The notes under the pieces were generated by a model. That model had not been told where the DNA came from. It did not search any database and saw nothing but the letters and a program-made list of their open reading frames with translations. Source: Clostridiales bacterium (GTDB lineage Bacteria > Bacillota > Clostridia > Oscillospirales > Acutalibacteraceae). Taken from it: DNA of 64,000 bases. Below, one piece after another: positions 16,076 to 24,426 of the stretch (the first letter of the stretch is position 1; every line of letters begins with the position of its first letter). The DNA lies in NCBI GenBank assembly GCA_019422525.1, contig JAHZDE010000003.1:124001-188000 (forward strand), given 5' to 3'. Both the position numbers and the translations under genes were made by a program.

Positions 16076-16947
16076 TCTTTTATGTCCTTGACCTCCTGAT
16101 ACATGGTTACATAGCTTTCATGGCGGGAAGGGGCAATTTTGCCCTCCTGCACGGCTTCCAGCACCGCGCATCCCTTTTCACAGGTGTGGGAGCAGGAAGT
16201 AAAACGGCACTGGCCCAGATAGGGCGCAAACTCTCGGAAACAGCCCGGCAAATCCTCCTTCCGAACCAGCTCGTACCGCTCGATATCGATAGAAGAAAAT
16301 CCCGGTGTATCCGCCACATAGCCGCCGTCCTCCAGTTTTAATAGCTCCACCTGACGGGTTGTATGGCGGCCGCGCCCCAGCTTTTGACTGATTTCACCAG
16401 TCTCCAGCGAAAGCCGCGGGTCTACACAATTCAAAAGGCTCGATTTTCCAACGCCGGAATTGCCGGTAAACGCCGAAATTTTCCCTTTCAGCAAGGCGCG
16501 CACCTGCTCAACTCCTTCCCCCGTCACAGAGGAAATTGCAATACAGGGAATCCCTGCCTTCCGATAAATTTCACATAGCCACCCGGCATCCTCCAAGTCC
16601 GTTTTGGAAATCACCAGCACCGGCTCAATCCCCTTATTTTCGGCAGCCGCGATGGTTTTATCGATAATCAGGGTACTGGGCGAAGGGTCCTTTACAGACA
16701 CCACAATAAAAAGCTGATCTATGTTGGCCACCGGCGGGCGAATCAGCTCGTTCCGCCGTGGCTCAATAGCTTCAATCGAACCGGTTCCATCCTCCTCACA
16801 GGAGATGGTAACCCGGTCTCCGGCACAGGGCGCCATTTTTTTCTTTCGGAAAATCCCTCTGGCCTTACATTCATATACCTTGCCATCGGCAGCCTCCACA
16901 TAATAGAAGCCGCCGATGCCTTTTAACAATAATCCTTTTTGCTCCAT
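16048..16947 (-). CDS. rsgA: ribosome small-subunit-dependent GTPase A
   Basis: RsgA is a late 30S assembly factor with a circularly permuted GTPase. The 299-residue chain has an N-terminal OB fold, then G4 SKTD, then the P-loop GNSGVGKSS and the G3 DTPG, and a C-terminal zinc site with cysteines and a histidine in CRFTSCSHTCEKGC. The start ATG at 16947 follows GGAGGAA. It sits downstream of prkC and overlaps thiN. In Bacillus RsgA is phosphorylated by PrkC, so the linkage here is functional as well as positional. Confidence 0.97.
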   Translation of the reverse strand: MEQKGLLLKGIGGFYYVEAADGKVYECKARGIFRKKKMAPCAGDRVTISCEEDGTGSIEAIEPRRNELIRPPVANIDQLFIVVSVKDPSPSTLIIDKTIAAAENKGIEPVLVISKTDLEDAGWLCEIYRKAGIPCIAISSVTGEGVEQVRALLKGKISAFTGNSGVGKSSLLNCVDPRLSLETGEISQKLGRGRHTTRQVELLKLEDGGYVADTPGFSSIDIERYELVRKEDLPGCFREFAPYLGQCRFTSCSHTCEKGCAVLEAVQEGKIAPSRHESYVTMYQEVKDIKEWQMKDKSV

Positions 16948-16980
16948 GGATTCCTCCGGTTTTATACGCTGTGCGATAAG

Positions 16981-19014
16981 TCAGCCCCAGAAATTAAAGC
17001 CGTTATCTTCTGAGGAAGTTGCCTCGTCTTCACTTTCCGTACTTTCATCCGGCACATAATCATAACTCCACAACTCGGTAGGCGTGCCGGAATCGAAATC
17101 CAGCTTAAAGGCGATATAATCCTGTCCGTTCAAAGTAACACGAAGCTCCTGCGTACCGCTGGTACCTTCAAAGCTGAGCGGATACAAGTCATAACCATAA
17201 CTGGGGTTAACCGTCTCTTCTTTTTGCAGTACGCCGTCCAGATACACTTTAATCAGCAAATCCGCATTAACATTCTTCGGCAGATTGATGTTGACCTCAA
17301 TGGTCTTTTTGGATTGCTTTCCAGAACTGTAAATAATATCCACCTTGGTCCCACTGGCTACCTTTACGCCCGGCAGGGGATTGGTTTCGATTACCACATT
17401 TTCCGCTTTTGAACTATCATCCTGCGGCGTCACTTCGCCAACGGTCAAACCGGCTGCCAAAATCTCTGCCTTTGCTGCCTCCAGAGATTTATCAATCACC
17501 TGGGGTACGGCGATACTTTCTTCCGGTCCGCTGCTGACATATACGGTAATTTCGGTTCCAGGCTTTACTTCCGTATTTTTATCCGGATTGGTTCCCACTA
17601 CATATCCTTTTGCCGTTTCATCATTGGCCACTTCAACGACCTTGGGAATCAGCTCTCGGCTGGTTAGGGCATCCTCCGCCTGCTGCCGTGTAAATCCTGC
17701 CACATCCGGTACAGATACCGGCTCTCCGGTCTGGTTAATCGTCAGGACAATTTCCTGTCCTTTTTTCACATTGATTCCCTGATTGGGCGTCTGCTTCAAG
17801 ACGACACCGGCATCCTGATCAGGGTCATTTCCGTCCTGAGTGGTAAATGTAAAATCCTCATATTTAGGATTATTTAAGATTTCATCCTGATAAACCATTC
17901 CCACAAAATTGGGAACCAATACCGTTTCATCCTCCTCACTTTGGGCGCTACACTGATTAAACGCCAGAATCACTCCCAAAATAATCACCATAATCAAAAA
18001 TGCTGTGCCAATGCCTGCCACTACCATTTTGGTTCGGCTGGAACTTTGTTTTTTCACCAGTTCCTCTTCATACTCATAATCATCATTATAGGAAATCGGA
18101 CCGGTCGTTCCTTTCACCGTGTTGATGGCATCTACATATTTTGTGGGGGTATCATCCACAAAGTATTTATATTCAAAGCGAATACTGGGATCTCGGCGGA
18201 ACTGCTCAATATCCCGCAGCATTTCAGCAGCCGACTGATACCGCTGGGAAGGCACTTTCTGCATGGCCTTCATGGTAATATCCTGCAATCCTTCGGGAAT
18301 ATCGGGATTGATTTCCCGCGGCAGCGTGGGATTTGCCTGCAGCTGCATAATGGCTACCGAAACCGCATTATCCGCTTCAAAGGGAAGCTGACCCGTAATC
18401 ATTTCATACAGCATGACGCCCACAGAATAGATGTCGGCCTTTTCATCCGTCAGGTCGCCTCTTGCCTGTTCCGGCGCAATATAATGTACCGAGCCAATGG
18501 CCTTGTCCGTCATAGTACGGGTCTCGCTCCGGGCAAACCGGGCAATGCCAAAGTCCATGACCTTAATCGTCCCGTCCTGCAAAACCATAATATTCTGGGG
18601 CTTAATGTCCCGGTGAACAATGCCCTTTTCATGAGCATGCTGCAGAGCGCGGAGAATCTGAACCGTAAAATGAATGGCTTCCTTCCAGCGCACTTCTTTT
18701 TGCTGGTCCAGATATTCTTTCAGCGTAATTCCGTCTACATACTCCATCACGATATACTGCATCCGGTCGCCAAAGCTCACGTCATACACCTTGACGATAT
18801 TGGGATGAGACAACACGGCAATGGCTTTGGACTCGTTGCGGAAGCGGCGCAGGAACTCGCTGTTCCCGGAAAATTCATCCTTCAGGATTTTAATGGCCAC
18901 TGTCCTGTCGTCAATGGTATCATAGGCGCGATAGACCACTGCCATACCGCCTACGCCCAGCAGCTCGTGAATCTCATAGCGGCCATCCAGCCGCTTTCCC
19001 GTGTATTTATCCAT
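16981..19014 (-). CDS. prkC: PASTA-domain serine/threonine protein kinase
   Basis: This 677-residue receptor kinase has a cytoplasmic Hanks-type kinase domain at about residues 10-270 (LGVGGMAVVYRAYD loop, HRDIKPQNIM catalytic loop, DFG), a juxtamembrane linker, one membrane span at about 330-355, and three extracellular PASTA repeats at about 366-575, followed by a C-terminal region of about 80 residues ending in an acidic tail. PASTA domains bind peptidoglycan fragments or lipid II; homologues control cell-wall homeostasis and spore germination. It is directly downstream of its phosphatase gene and upstream of rsgA. All key kinase residues are present. Confidence 0.97.
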   Translation of the reverse strand: MDKYTGKRLDGRYEIHELLGVGGMAVVYRAYDTIDDRTVAIKILKDEFSGNSEFLRRFRNESKAIAVLSHPNIVKVYDVSFGDRMQYIVMEYVDGITLKEYLDQQKEVRWKEAIHFTVQILRALQHAHEKGIVHRDIKPQNIMVLQDGTIKVMDFGIARFARSETRTMTDKAIGSVHYIAPEQARGDLTDEKADIYSVGVMLYEMITGQLPFEADNAVSVAIMQLQANPTLPREINPDIPEGLQDITMKAMQKVPSQRYQSAAEMLRDIEQFRRDPSIRFEYKYFVDDTPTKYVDAINTVKGTTGPISYNDDYEYEEELVKKQSSSRTKMVVAGIGTAFLIMVIILGVILAFNQCSAQSEEDETVLVPNFVGMVYQDEILNNPKYEDFTFTTQDGNDPDQDAGVVLKQTPNQGINVKKGQEIVLTINQTGEPVSVPDVAGFTRQQAEDALTSRELIPKVVEVANDETAKGYVVGTNPDKNTEVKPGTEITVYVSSGPEESIAVPQVIDKSLEAAKAEILAAGLTVGEVTPQDDSSKAENVVIETNPLPGVKVASGTKVDIIYSSGKQSKKTIEVNINLPKNVNADLLIKVYLDGVLQKEETVNPSYGYDLYPLSFEGTSGTQELRVTLNGQDYIAFKLDFDSGTPTELWSYDYVPDESTESEDEATSSEDNGFNFWG

Positions 19015-19039
19015 GAAATTCCACTCCTATCCTGTGCTG

Positions 19040-19765
19040 TCAGTTTTCAATCAACGTGACTGTGATATTATCGCGGCCGCCTTTTTCCAAAGCCGCTTTC
19101 ACCAGTGTATCTGCCAATTCTTGCCCACGGCAGGTATTGGCATACTGGAACATCTGCTCGGCATGGATATAATTGCTGAGACCGTCTGAGCAGGCCAATA
19201 GAATTTCTCCTTCCTCAAAAGGAAGTTCCGTATAATCGGTATCCACCATCTCCTGTACCCCTAAGGCACGGGTAATAATATTTTTATGGGGGTGGTTTGC
19301 CGCCTCCTCTTTGGTAATGTCCCCCCGGTTTAGCATCTCCTGCACCATGGAGTGATCCATGGTCAGCTGACGCACGCCGGAACGCGAAATCAGATAGGCC
19401 CGGCTGTCTCCGGCATGGACAATATGTGCCCGTCCCCGGGTCACAATAGCTGCCACCAAAGTAGTGCCCATTCCGGAAAGCGTCGGGTTGCTTTTGGCAG
19501 CATCATAAATCTGTGAGTTGGCCGTATAAGCTGCCGCTGTCAGCAGGTTCCGCACAGAGTCGGAAGAGATTCCCGGCTGATATTCAAAGCTAATCTGCTT
19601 TTGCATACAGGAAAGGGCAATTTCACTGGCAATATTTCCACCATTGGCCCCACCCATTCCATCGCACACCACCATCCAGGCGCCATCCGGCAAAAGTCCG
19701 CAGCCGCTGGCATCCTGATTGGTGCTTCTTGACAGGCCTATATCGGTTTGACTGACGGTTTTCAT
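19040..19765 (-). CDS. prpC: PP2C-type Ser/Thr protein phosphatase
   Basis: A 241-residue metal-dependent phosphatase that reverses PrkC phosphorylation. Metal-binding motifs are visible: DGMGG near residue 36, GDSRAYL near 119, and the ACSDGLSN and GRDNITV segments near the C-terminus. The start ATG overlaps the rlmN stop by 4 bases, and prkC follows 25 bp later. Full length for the Stp/PrpC family. Confidence 0.96.
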   Translation of the reverse strand: MKTVSQTDIGLSRSTNQDASGCGLLPDGAWMVVCDGMGGANGGNIASEIALSCMQKQISFEYQPGISSDSVRNLLTAAAYTANSQIYDAAKSNPTLSGMGTTLVAAIVTRGRAHIVHAGDSRAYLISRSGVRQLTMDHSMVQEMLNRGDITKEEAANHPHKNIITRALGVQEMVDTDYTELPFEEGEILLACSDGLSNYIHAEQMFQYANTCRGQELADTLVKAALEKGGRDNITVTLIEN

Positions 19766-20802
19766 GTTTTTCCCGCCTCCTCTTCATGTTTCCCCCGCAA
19801 CTGCCCACAAGAGGCCTCAATATCCGAGCCCAACGTGCGCCGAACGGTAACGGGAATTCCTTTATCCGAAAGAATCTTGCTGAACTTTTGCAGCCGGTCT
19901 TGAGAACTCTTTCGATAATTTGCCCCGGTTACATCGTTTACCGGGATTAAATTGACATGGCATAACATTCCCTTCAACCGCCGAGCCAGTTCCTGTGCGC
20001 AGGCATCGGTATCATTCACACCTTTTATCATGGCATATTCAAAAGAAATACGCCGGTGTGTGGTTTCGGCATAATACCGGCAGGCTTTCAGCAGCTGTTC
20101 CACATTCCACTTCCGGTTGACCGGCATGGTGCGAGAACGAATCTGGTCATTTGGTGCATGAAGAGAAACCGACAGGGTAACTTGCAGTTTTTTATCGGCC
20201 AAATCATAAATTTTGTCCACCAGCCCGCAGGTGGAAAGGGAAATATGCCTTGCCCCAATATTCATTCCTTCATCAGAAGAAACCAATTCCAGAAACCGCA
20301 GGACATTTTCATAGTTATCCAGCGGTTCCCCCATTCCCATCAGCACGATATTGGAAACTCTGCAGCCGGAATCCTTCTGGGCAGCCTGGATTTGTGCCAG
20401 CATTTCAGAAGGGGCAAGGTCGCGGAACCATCCGCCCTGTCCGGTCGCGCAGAAAGTACAGCCCATTTTGCATCCTGCCTGGGTAGAAATACATATCGAA
20501 TAGCCGTGATGGTATTCCATCAGCACCGACTCCACATATTGTCCATCATGAAGGCGGAACAGGTACTTCACGGTATTATCATACCTTGAAACCCGTTTTT
20601 TTTCAATAATTGCTACAGATATGTAATATTTTTCTCCCAACTTATGGCGCAGCTCCAACGACAAATCAGACATTTCGTCAAAGGATTCCACTCCCCGATG
20701 GAGCCAACGGTACACCTGCAAACTCCGAAAAGCGGGAAGCCCTTCCTGGCGGAAGGCTTCTTTGATTTCTGCCAGCGTCATGGATTTGATGTCAATTTTC
20801 AC
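19762..20802 (-). CDS. rlmN: dual-specificity rRNA/tRNA methyltransferase (adenine C2)
   Basis: RlmN is a radical SAM enzyme that methylates C2 of A2503 in 23S rRNA and A37 in certain tRNAs. The 346-residue chain has the CKMGCTFC cluster motif (CX3CX2C) and a C-terminal cysteine in EASCGQL that forms the mechanistic methyl-carrier pair with an internal cysteine. The start at ATG 20802 has GAGGAGAG just ahead. It is translationally coupled to prpC and follows rsmB by 15 bp, as in other Firmicutes. Confidence 0.97.
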   Translation of the reverse strand: MKIDIKSMTLAEIKEAFRQEGLPAFRSLQVYRWLHRGVESFDEMSDLSLELRHKLGEKYYISVAIIEKKRVSRYDNTVKYLFRLHDGQYVESVLMEYHHGYSICISTQAGCKMGCTFCATGQGGWFRDLAPSEMLAQIQAAQKDSGCRVSNIVLMGMGEPLDNYENVLRFLELVSSDEGMNIGARHISLSTCGLVDKIYDLADKKLQVTLSVSLHAPNDQIRSRTMPVNRKWNVEQLLKACRYYAETTHRRISFEYAMIKGVNDTDACAQELARRLKGMLCHVNLIPVNDVTGANYRKSSQDRLQKFSKILSDKGIPVTVRRTLGSDIEASCGQLRGKHEEEAGKT

Positions 20803-20817
20803 GGTTCTCTCTCCTCA

Positions 20818-22155
20818 TTACTCTCCTGCTACTTTTTGGAACACAGCGATGAAAAAGCCGTCTGTTCCACAGGCAAAGGGCGTCATAGTAAAATGGTTCT
20901 CCGGCTCCTGAATTGCCCGGCTCATACCAGACGGTATTTTGACCGCGGCCGGAACAAATTCGGGATGCTCCTTTAAAAATTCATCGGCAACTTTTCCGTT
21001 TTCTTCAGGATTTAGCGTACAGGTGGAATAAACCAGCCTGCCGCCGGGCTTGACCAGCTGGGCTGCCTGGTGCAGAATTCTTCCCTGCAAGCCGGGAAGC
21101 TCTTTCAAACTTTTGGGCTTTTTATACCGGATTTCCGGCTTCCGGCGCAGAATTCCCAGCCCTGAGCAGGGAGCATCACAGAACACCACATCTGCTGCCT
21201 CCGGGGAAAAAGAAGGCGTTTCCGCATTGCGAACAGCTGTCTGTACACAGCTTAGCCCCAGCCTTTCCGCACCGGAGCGAATCAGCCCAACTTTTCCTTT
21301 ATAAAGGTCATAGGCAAAAAGTTCTCCCTGATTCTCCATCCATTCGGCCGCCGTAAAGGTTTTGCCGCCGGGAGCCGCACATACATCCACTACCCGCATT
21401 CCAGGCTGGAGCTGCCCTTGCAAACAGCACACCTGGGAAGACAAATCCTGTACATGAAACCAGCCTTCCTGATACAGCGGATGCTCTGCCACCGAGCCGG
21501 TATGCTCCAGCCGCACTGCGCCGGGAACTGATTCTACCGGTGTCACTTTCATCCCGGTTTCCGCTGCTTTATCCACAAACGCCTTTACACTGCCCCTGAG
21601 CGGGTTCACCCTTGCATACAAAAACGGCGGATGGGATAAGCTCTCCAACAGTTTCTGGCAAAAACCCTCCCCATAGGCTTCCCGCCAAAACTGAATCCAA
21701 TACACCGGACATCCATATTGAATCGATAGGGATTCGTCCCCGGTTTGTGGCCAAGACAGGGTTTCCCGATGACGAAGAAAGTTGCGGAGCACTCCATTCA
21801 CAAAACCGGAAGCGCTGCTTTTCCCCGCTTTCCGGCAAGCTTTTACGGCTTCATTGACGGCAGCGGAATCGGGAATTTTATCCATGTACAAAAGCTGATA
21901 CACAGCCAGCCGCAAAATTTCCCGGACAGGAGCATCCAGTTTTTCCACCGGCTTTTTGGAAAACCGATTGAGTGCCCAGTCCAGCGCAATCCGTTTTTCC
22001 AGCACACCATAAAACAGCGCAGACGCCAGTGCAGCTTCTCTTGGCGGCAATTCCATCTGCCGAATGGTTTTATCAATCACAATATTCGAGTATCCTTCAC
22101 TCTCTTCCACCTGCAGCAAAGCCTGTACAGCGGCAGTTCGTGCATCCTGCTTCAT
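20818..22155 (-). CDS. rsmB: 16S rRNA m5C967 methyltransferase
   Basis: A 445-residue protein with an N-terminal NusB-like RNA-binding domain (about residues 1-130) and a C-terminal SAM-dependent methyltransferase. Motif I is CAAPGGKT, motif IV DAPCSGLG, and the catalytic cysteine lies in YSTCTLNPEEN. The start abuts the preceding metallopeptidase gene with a one-base overlap. Length and order are canonical for RsmB. Confidence 0.96.
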   Translation of the reverse strand: MKQDARTAAVQALLQVEESEGYSNIVIDKTIRQMELPPREAALASALFYGVLEKRIALDWALNRFSKKPVEKLDAPVREILRLAVYQLLYMDKIPDSAAVNEAVKACRKAGKSSASGFVNGVLRNFLRHRETLSWPQTGDESLSIQYGCPVYWIQFWREAYGEGFCQKLLESLSHPPFLYARVNPLRGSVKAFVDKAAETGMKVTPVESVPGAVRLEHTGSVAEHPLYQEGWFHVQDLSSQVCCLQGQLQPGMRVVDVCAAPGGKTFTAAEWMENQGELFAYDLYKGKVGLIRSGAERLGLSCVQTAVRNAETPSFSPEAADVVFCDAPCSGLGILRRKPEIRYKKPKSLKELPGLQGRILHQAAQLVKPGGRLVYSTCTLNPEENGKVADEFLKEHPEFVPAAVKIPSGMSRAIQEPENHFTMTPFACGTDGFFIAVFQKVAGE

Positions 22156-22859
22156 CAGGAACGATCCCTCCTGTTTCCTGCAATCATCAAATAGTACAAT
22201 ACCGACAGCAGTGCCGTAAAAGCGGCCGCCAGATAAGTGAGGGCAGCGGCGCGGAGCACTTTTTTCGCACCCTTTAACTCTTCTTCATCCAGCAAATTTC
22301 CCTGCTCCAATGCGCGGATGGCCCGGGCGCTGGCGTTGAACTCTACCGGCAGGGTCACCACCTGGAACAGCACCACCAGACAATACAGGGCAATTCCCAG
22401 ATAGATGACAAAATCATACTGCACCGGCAGCAGAAAACCGATAATAATGAGGGGGGTAGCCAGATTGGCGCCAAAATTGGTGATGGGCACCAGCGCACTT
22501 CTCAGCCGAATGGGCCAATATCCGGTATGATGCTGCACGGCGTGACCAGCTTCGTGAGCGGCAACGCCCACCGCCGCAATGGTTGCCTGATTGTAAACGC
22601 CATCGGACAGGGCAATGACATTTGTACGGGGGTCAAAGTGGTCGGTAAGGTTTCCCCGGATATGCTCAAAACGGATACCCGGTACATGGTTGCCCCAGAG
22701 CACCTGTTCAGCAGCCATGGCGCCGGTAAGGCCCCGACGGTTCAGGACTTTGGAATATTTGGCATACGTAGTTTTTACCATCATCTGTGCAATAAAGGAC
22801 AGGAGGATGGCGGGAAGCATAAACGCCAGATACTGAAAATTAAAGTATGCGAATGGCAT
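22155..22859 (-). CDS. YugP-type membrane zinc metallopeptidase
   Basis: A 234-residue membrane protein of the neutral zinc metallopeptidase family PF04298, with the HEAGHAVQHH zinc motif near residue 98 and four or so hydrophobic segments (start, about 125-145, 150-172, and the C-terminal end). The family's physiological substrate is unknown. It lies between fmt and rsmB, where Bacillus has no such gene; many Clostridia do carry it here. It begins at ATG 22859 after AAAGGAG. Confidence 0.92.
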   Translation of the reverse strand: MPFAYFNFQYLAFMLPAILLSFIAQMMVKTTYAKYSKVLNRRGLTGAMAAEQVLWGNHVPGIRFEHIRGNLTDHFDPRTNVIALSDGVYNQATIAAVGVAAHEAGHAVQHHTGYWPIRLRSALVPITNFGANLATPLIIIGFLLPVQYDFVIYLGIALYCLVVLFQVVTLPVEFNASARAIRALEQGNLLDEEELKGAKKVLRAAALTYLAAAFTALLSVLYYLMIAGNRRDRS

Positions 22860-23003
22860 AATACAACTCCTTTTTTAGTCCGGTTTCAGGTTTTAGATAG
22901 TTTTCAGAATCGATAATCATATCCATAGGGAATTACCAATGGCATTCGTACAGTTTCCACCGCGACAGAATAGCTTGTGATTCGTTGCCGCTTCCCCGCT
23001 ATT

Positions 23004-23927
23004 TTATCCCAAAACGGTATTTTTATCCAGCGGATGCCCCAGCAAGAAGGCTTTTCCTGCCATACGTTTGCTGTTTTCCGGCTGCACTAAGGCGAGTCTG
23101 ACAGCACCTGTTCCGCAATAGACAAAAAACTCGCCGTGCTCTGAAAACGCCTTGCCCGGTTCTCCGTTCTTCTCCGGGAAAACCTCGGTTTCCAGTACCT
23201 TCATGCGCTTGCCCCGGAACATGGTATGGGCAGTAGGCCACGGAGACAAGCCCCGCACCTTGTTGTGTACCTCCCATGCAGAGGTATTCCAGTCAATGGC
23301 AGACAGTTCCTTAGACAACATAGGGGCGTGAGTTGCCTCTGCTTCATTCTGTGGAATGGGCGTCAGTTCGCCTTTTTCCAGCCCGTGAATGGTCTTTACC
23401 AGCAGTCGGGCGCCCATATCTTTCAGCCGGTCAAACAGTTCGCCCGAAGTTTCATTCTCCGGGATTTCCGTCTCTTCCGTCAGCAAAATGTCGCCGGTAT
23501 CCATCCCCTCAGCCATGAACATGGTGGTAACGCCCGTCACTTTGTCCCCGTTGAGCACAGCCCATTGAATCGGCGCCGCGCCTCGGTATTTTGGCAGCAA
23601 AGAGCCGTGAACATTCACACAGCCCATAGGCGGCAAATCCAAAATTTCCTTGGGCAGAATCTTGCCATAGGCCACTACGGCAATCAAATCGGGGGCCAGT
23701 TCTTTCAAAATTTCATAAGCTTCACCGGTACGCAGGCTATTGGGCTGATATACAGGCAGATTGTATTTTAGAGCCAGTTCTTTTACCGGCGGCGGGGTTA
23801 GGGTATAGCCTCTTCCCTTCGGTTTATCCGGCTGGGTAAACACTCCGCAAACTTCGTGCCCATCATCCAGCACCGCCTGCAAACAGGGAACCGCAAAATC
23901 AGGGGTTCCCATAAACACGATTCTCAT
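23004..23927 (-). CDS. fmt: methionyl-tRNA formyltransferase
   Basis: Fmt formylates initiator Met-tRNA with 10-formyl-THF. The 307-residue protein has the formyltransferase signature VNVHGSLLPKYRGAAPIQWA with the catalytic Asn/His, and the family's C-terminal OB-like domain. It begins at ATG 23927 with AGGAGG upstream and follows def by 15 bp, so the enzymes that add and remove the formyl group are coexpressed. A 144-bp gap follows before the peptidase gene, with no signal that I can name. Confidence 0.97.
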   Translation of the reverse strand: MRIVFMGTPDFAVPCLQAVLDDGHEVCGVFTQPDKPKGRGYTLTPPPVKELALKYNLPVYQPNSLRTGEAYEILKELAPDLIAVVAYGKILPKEILDLPPMGCVNVHGSLLPKYRGAAPIQWAVLNGDKVTGVTTMFMAEGMDTGDILLTEETEIPENETSGELFDRLKDMGARLLVKTIHGLEKGELTPIPQNEAEATHAPMLSKELSAIDWNTSAWEVHNKVRGLSPWPTAHTMFRGKRMKVLETEVFPEKNGEPGKAFSEHGEFFVYCGTGAVRLALVQPENSKRMAGKAFLLGHPLDKNTVLG

Positions 23928-23942
23928 GGCAAAAGCCTCCTT

Positions 23943-24413
23943 TTATCCCTGCAGTTCCTCGGGGGAAAGCATCCGGCTGGCACGGGAAGTGAACAGCACG
24001 CCCTCCAGATGATCCAGCTCATGGCAGAAAGCCCGGGCCAGAAGTCCCTCGCCCTCTTTTTCATACCAGTTACCGTGACGGTCCTGTGCGCGGACCTTTA
24101 CCCGCATGGGACGCTCCACCAAACCGTATTTTCCCGGGTTGGACAGGCAGCCCTCGGCATCAATCTGGGTCTCTTTGCTCACCTCTATGATTTCCGGGTT
24201 AATAAGCTCAATCAGGCCCTCCCCCACATCAATAATCACCGCGCGGCGCAGAATCCCCACCTGTGGAGCAGCCAGCCCTACGCCATCCGCTTCATAAAGG
24301 GTATCCGCCATGTCATCCAGCAAAACCGCCAGCTTATGGTCAAATTTTTCTACCGGGCGGCACTTTTTATTCAGAACTTCGTCTCCAAATTTTACGATAT
24401 TTCGAATTGCCAT
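23943..24413 (-). CDS. def: peptide deformylase
   Basis: Def removes the formyl group from nascent proteins. All three active-site motifs are present in this 156-residue protein: GVGLAAPQVG, EGCLSNPG with the metal-binding cysteine, and HELDHLEG, the HEXXH zinc/iron site. It starts at ATG 24413 behind AAGGAGTG and lies 13 bp after priA. Length is that of a type 1 enzyme. Confidence 0.97.
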   Translation of the reverse strand: MAIRNIVKFGDEVLNKKCRPVEKFDHKLAVLLDDMADTLYEADGVGLAAPQVGILRRAVIIDVGEGLIELINPEIIEVSKETQIDAEGCLSNPGKYGLVERPMRVKVRAQDRHGNWYEKEGEGLLARAFCHELDHLEGVLFTSRASRMLSPEELQG

Positions 24414-24426
24414 TTTGATTCACTCC

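Noticed and set aside
17941..19059. 372-codon open frame on + opposite prkC
   Set aside because: Antisense to the kinase domain; His-rich low-quality translation.
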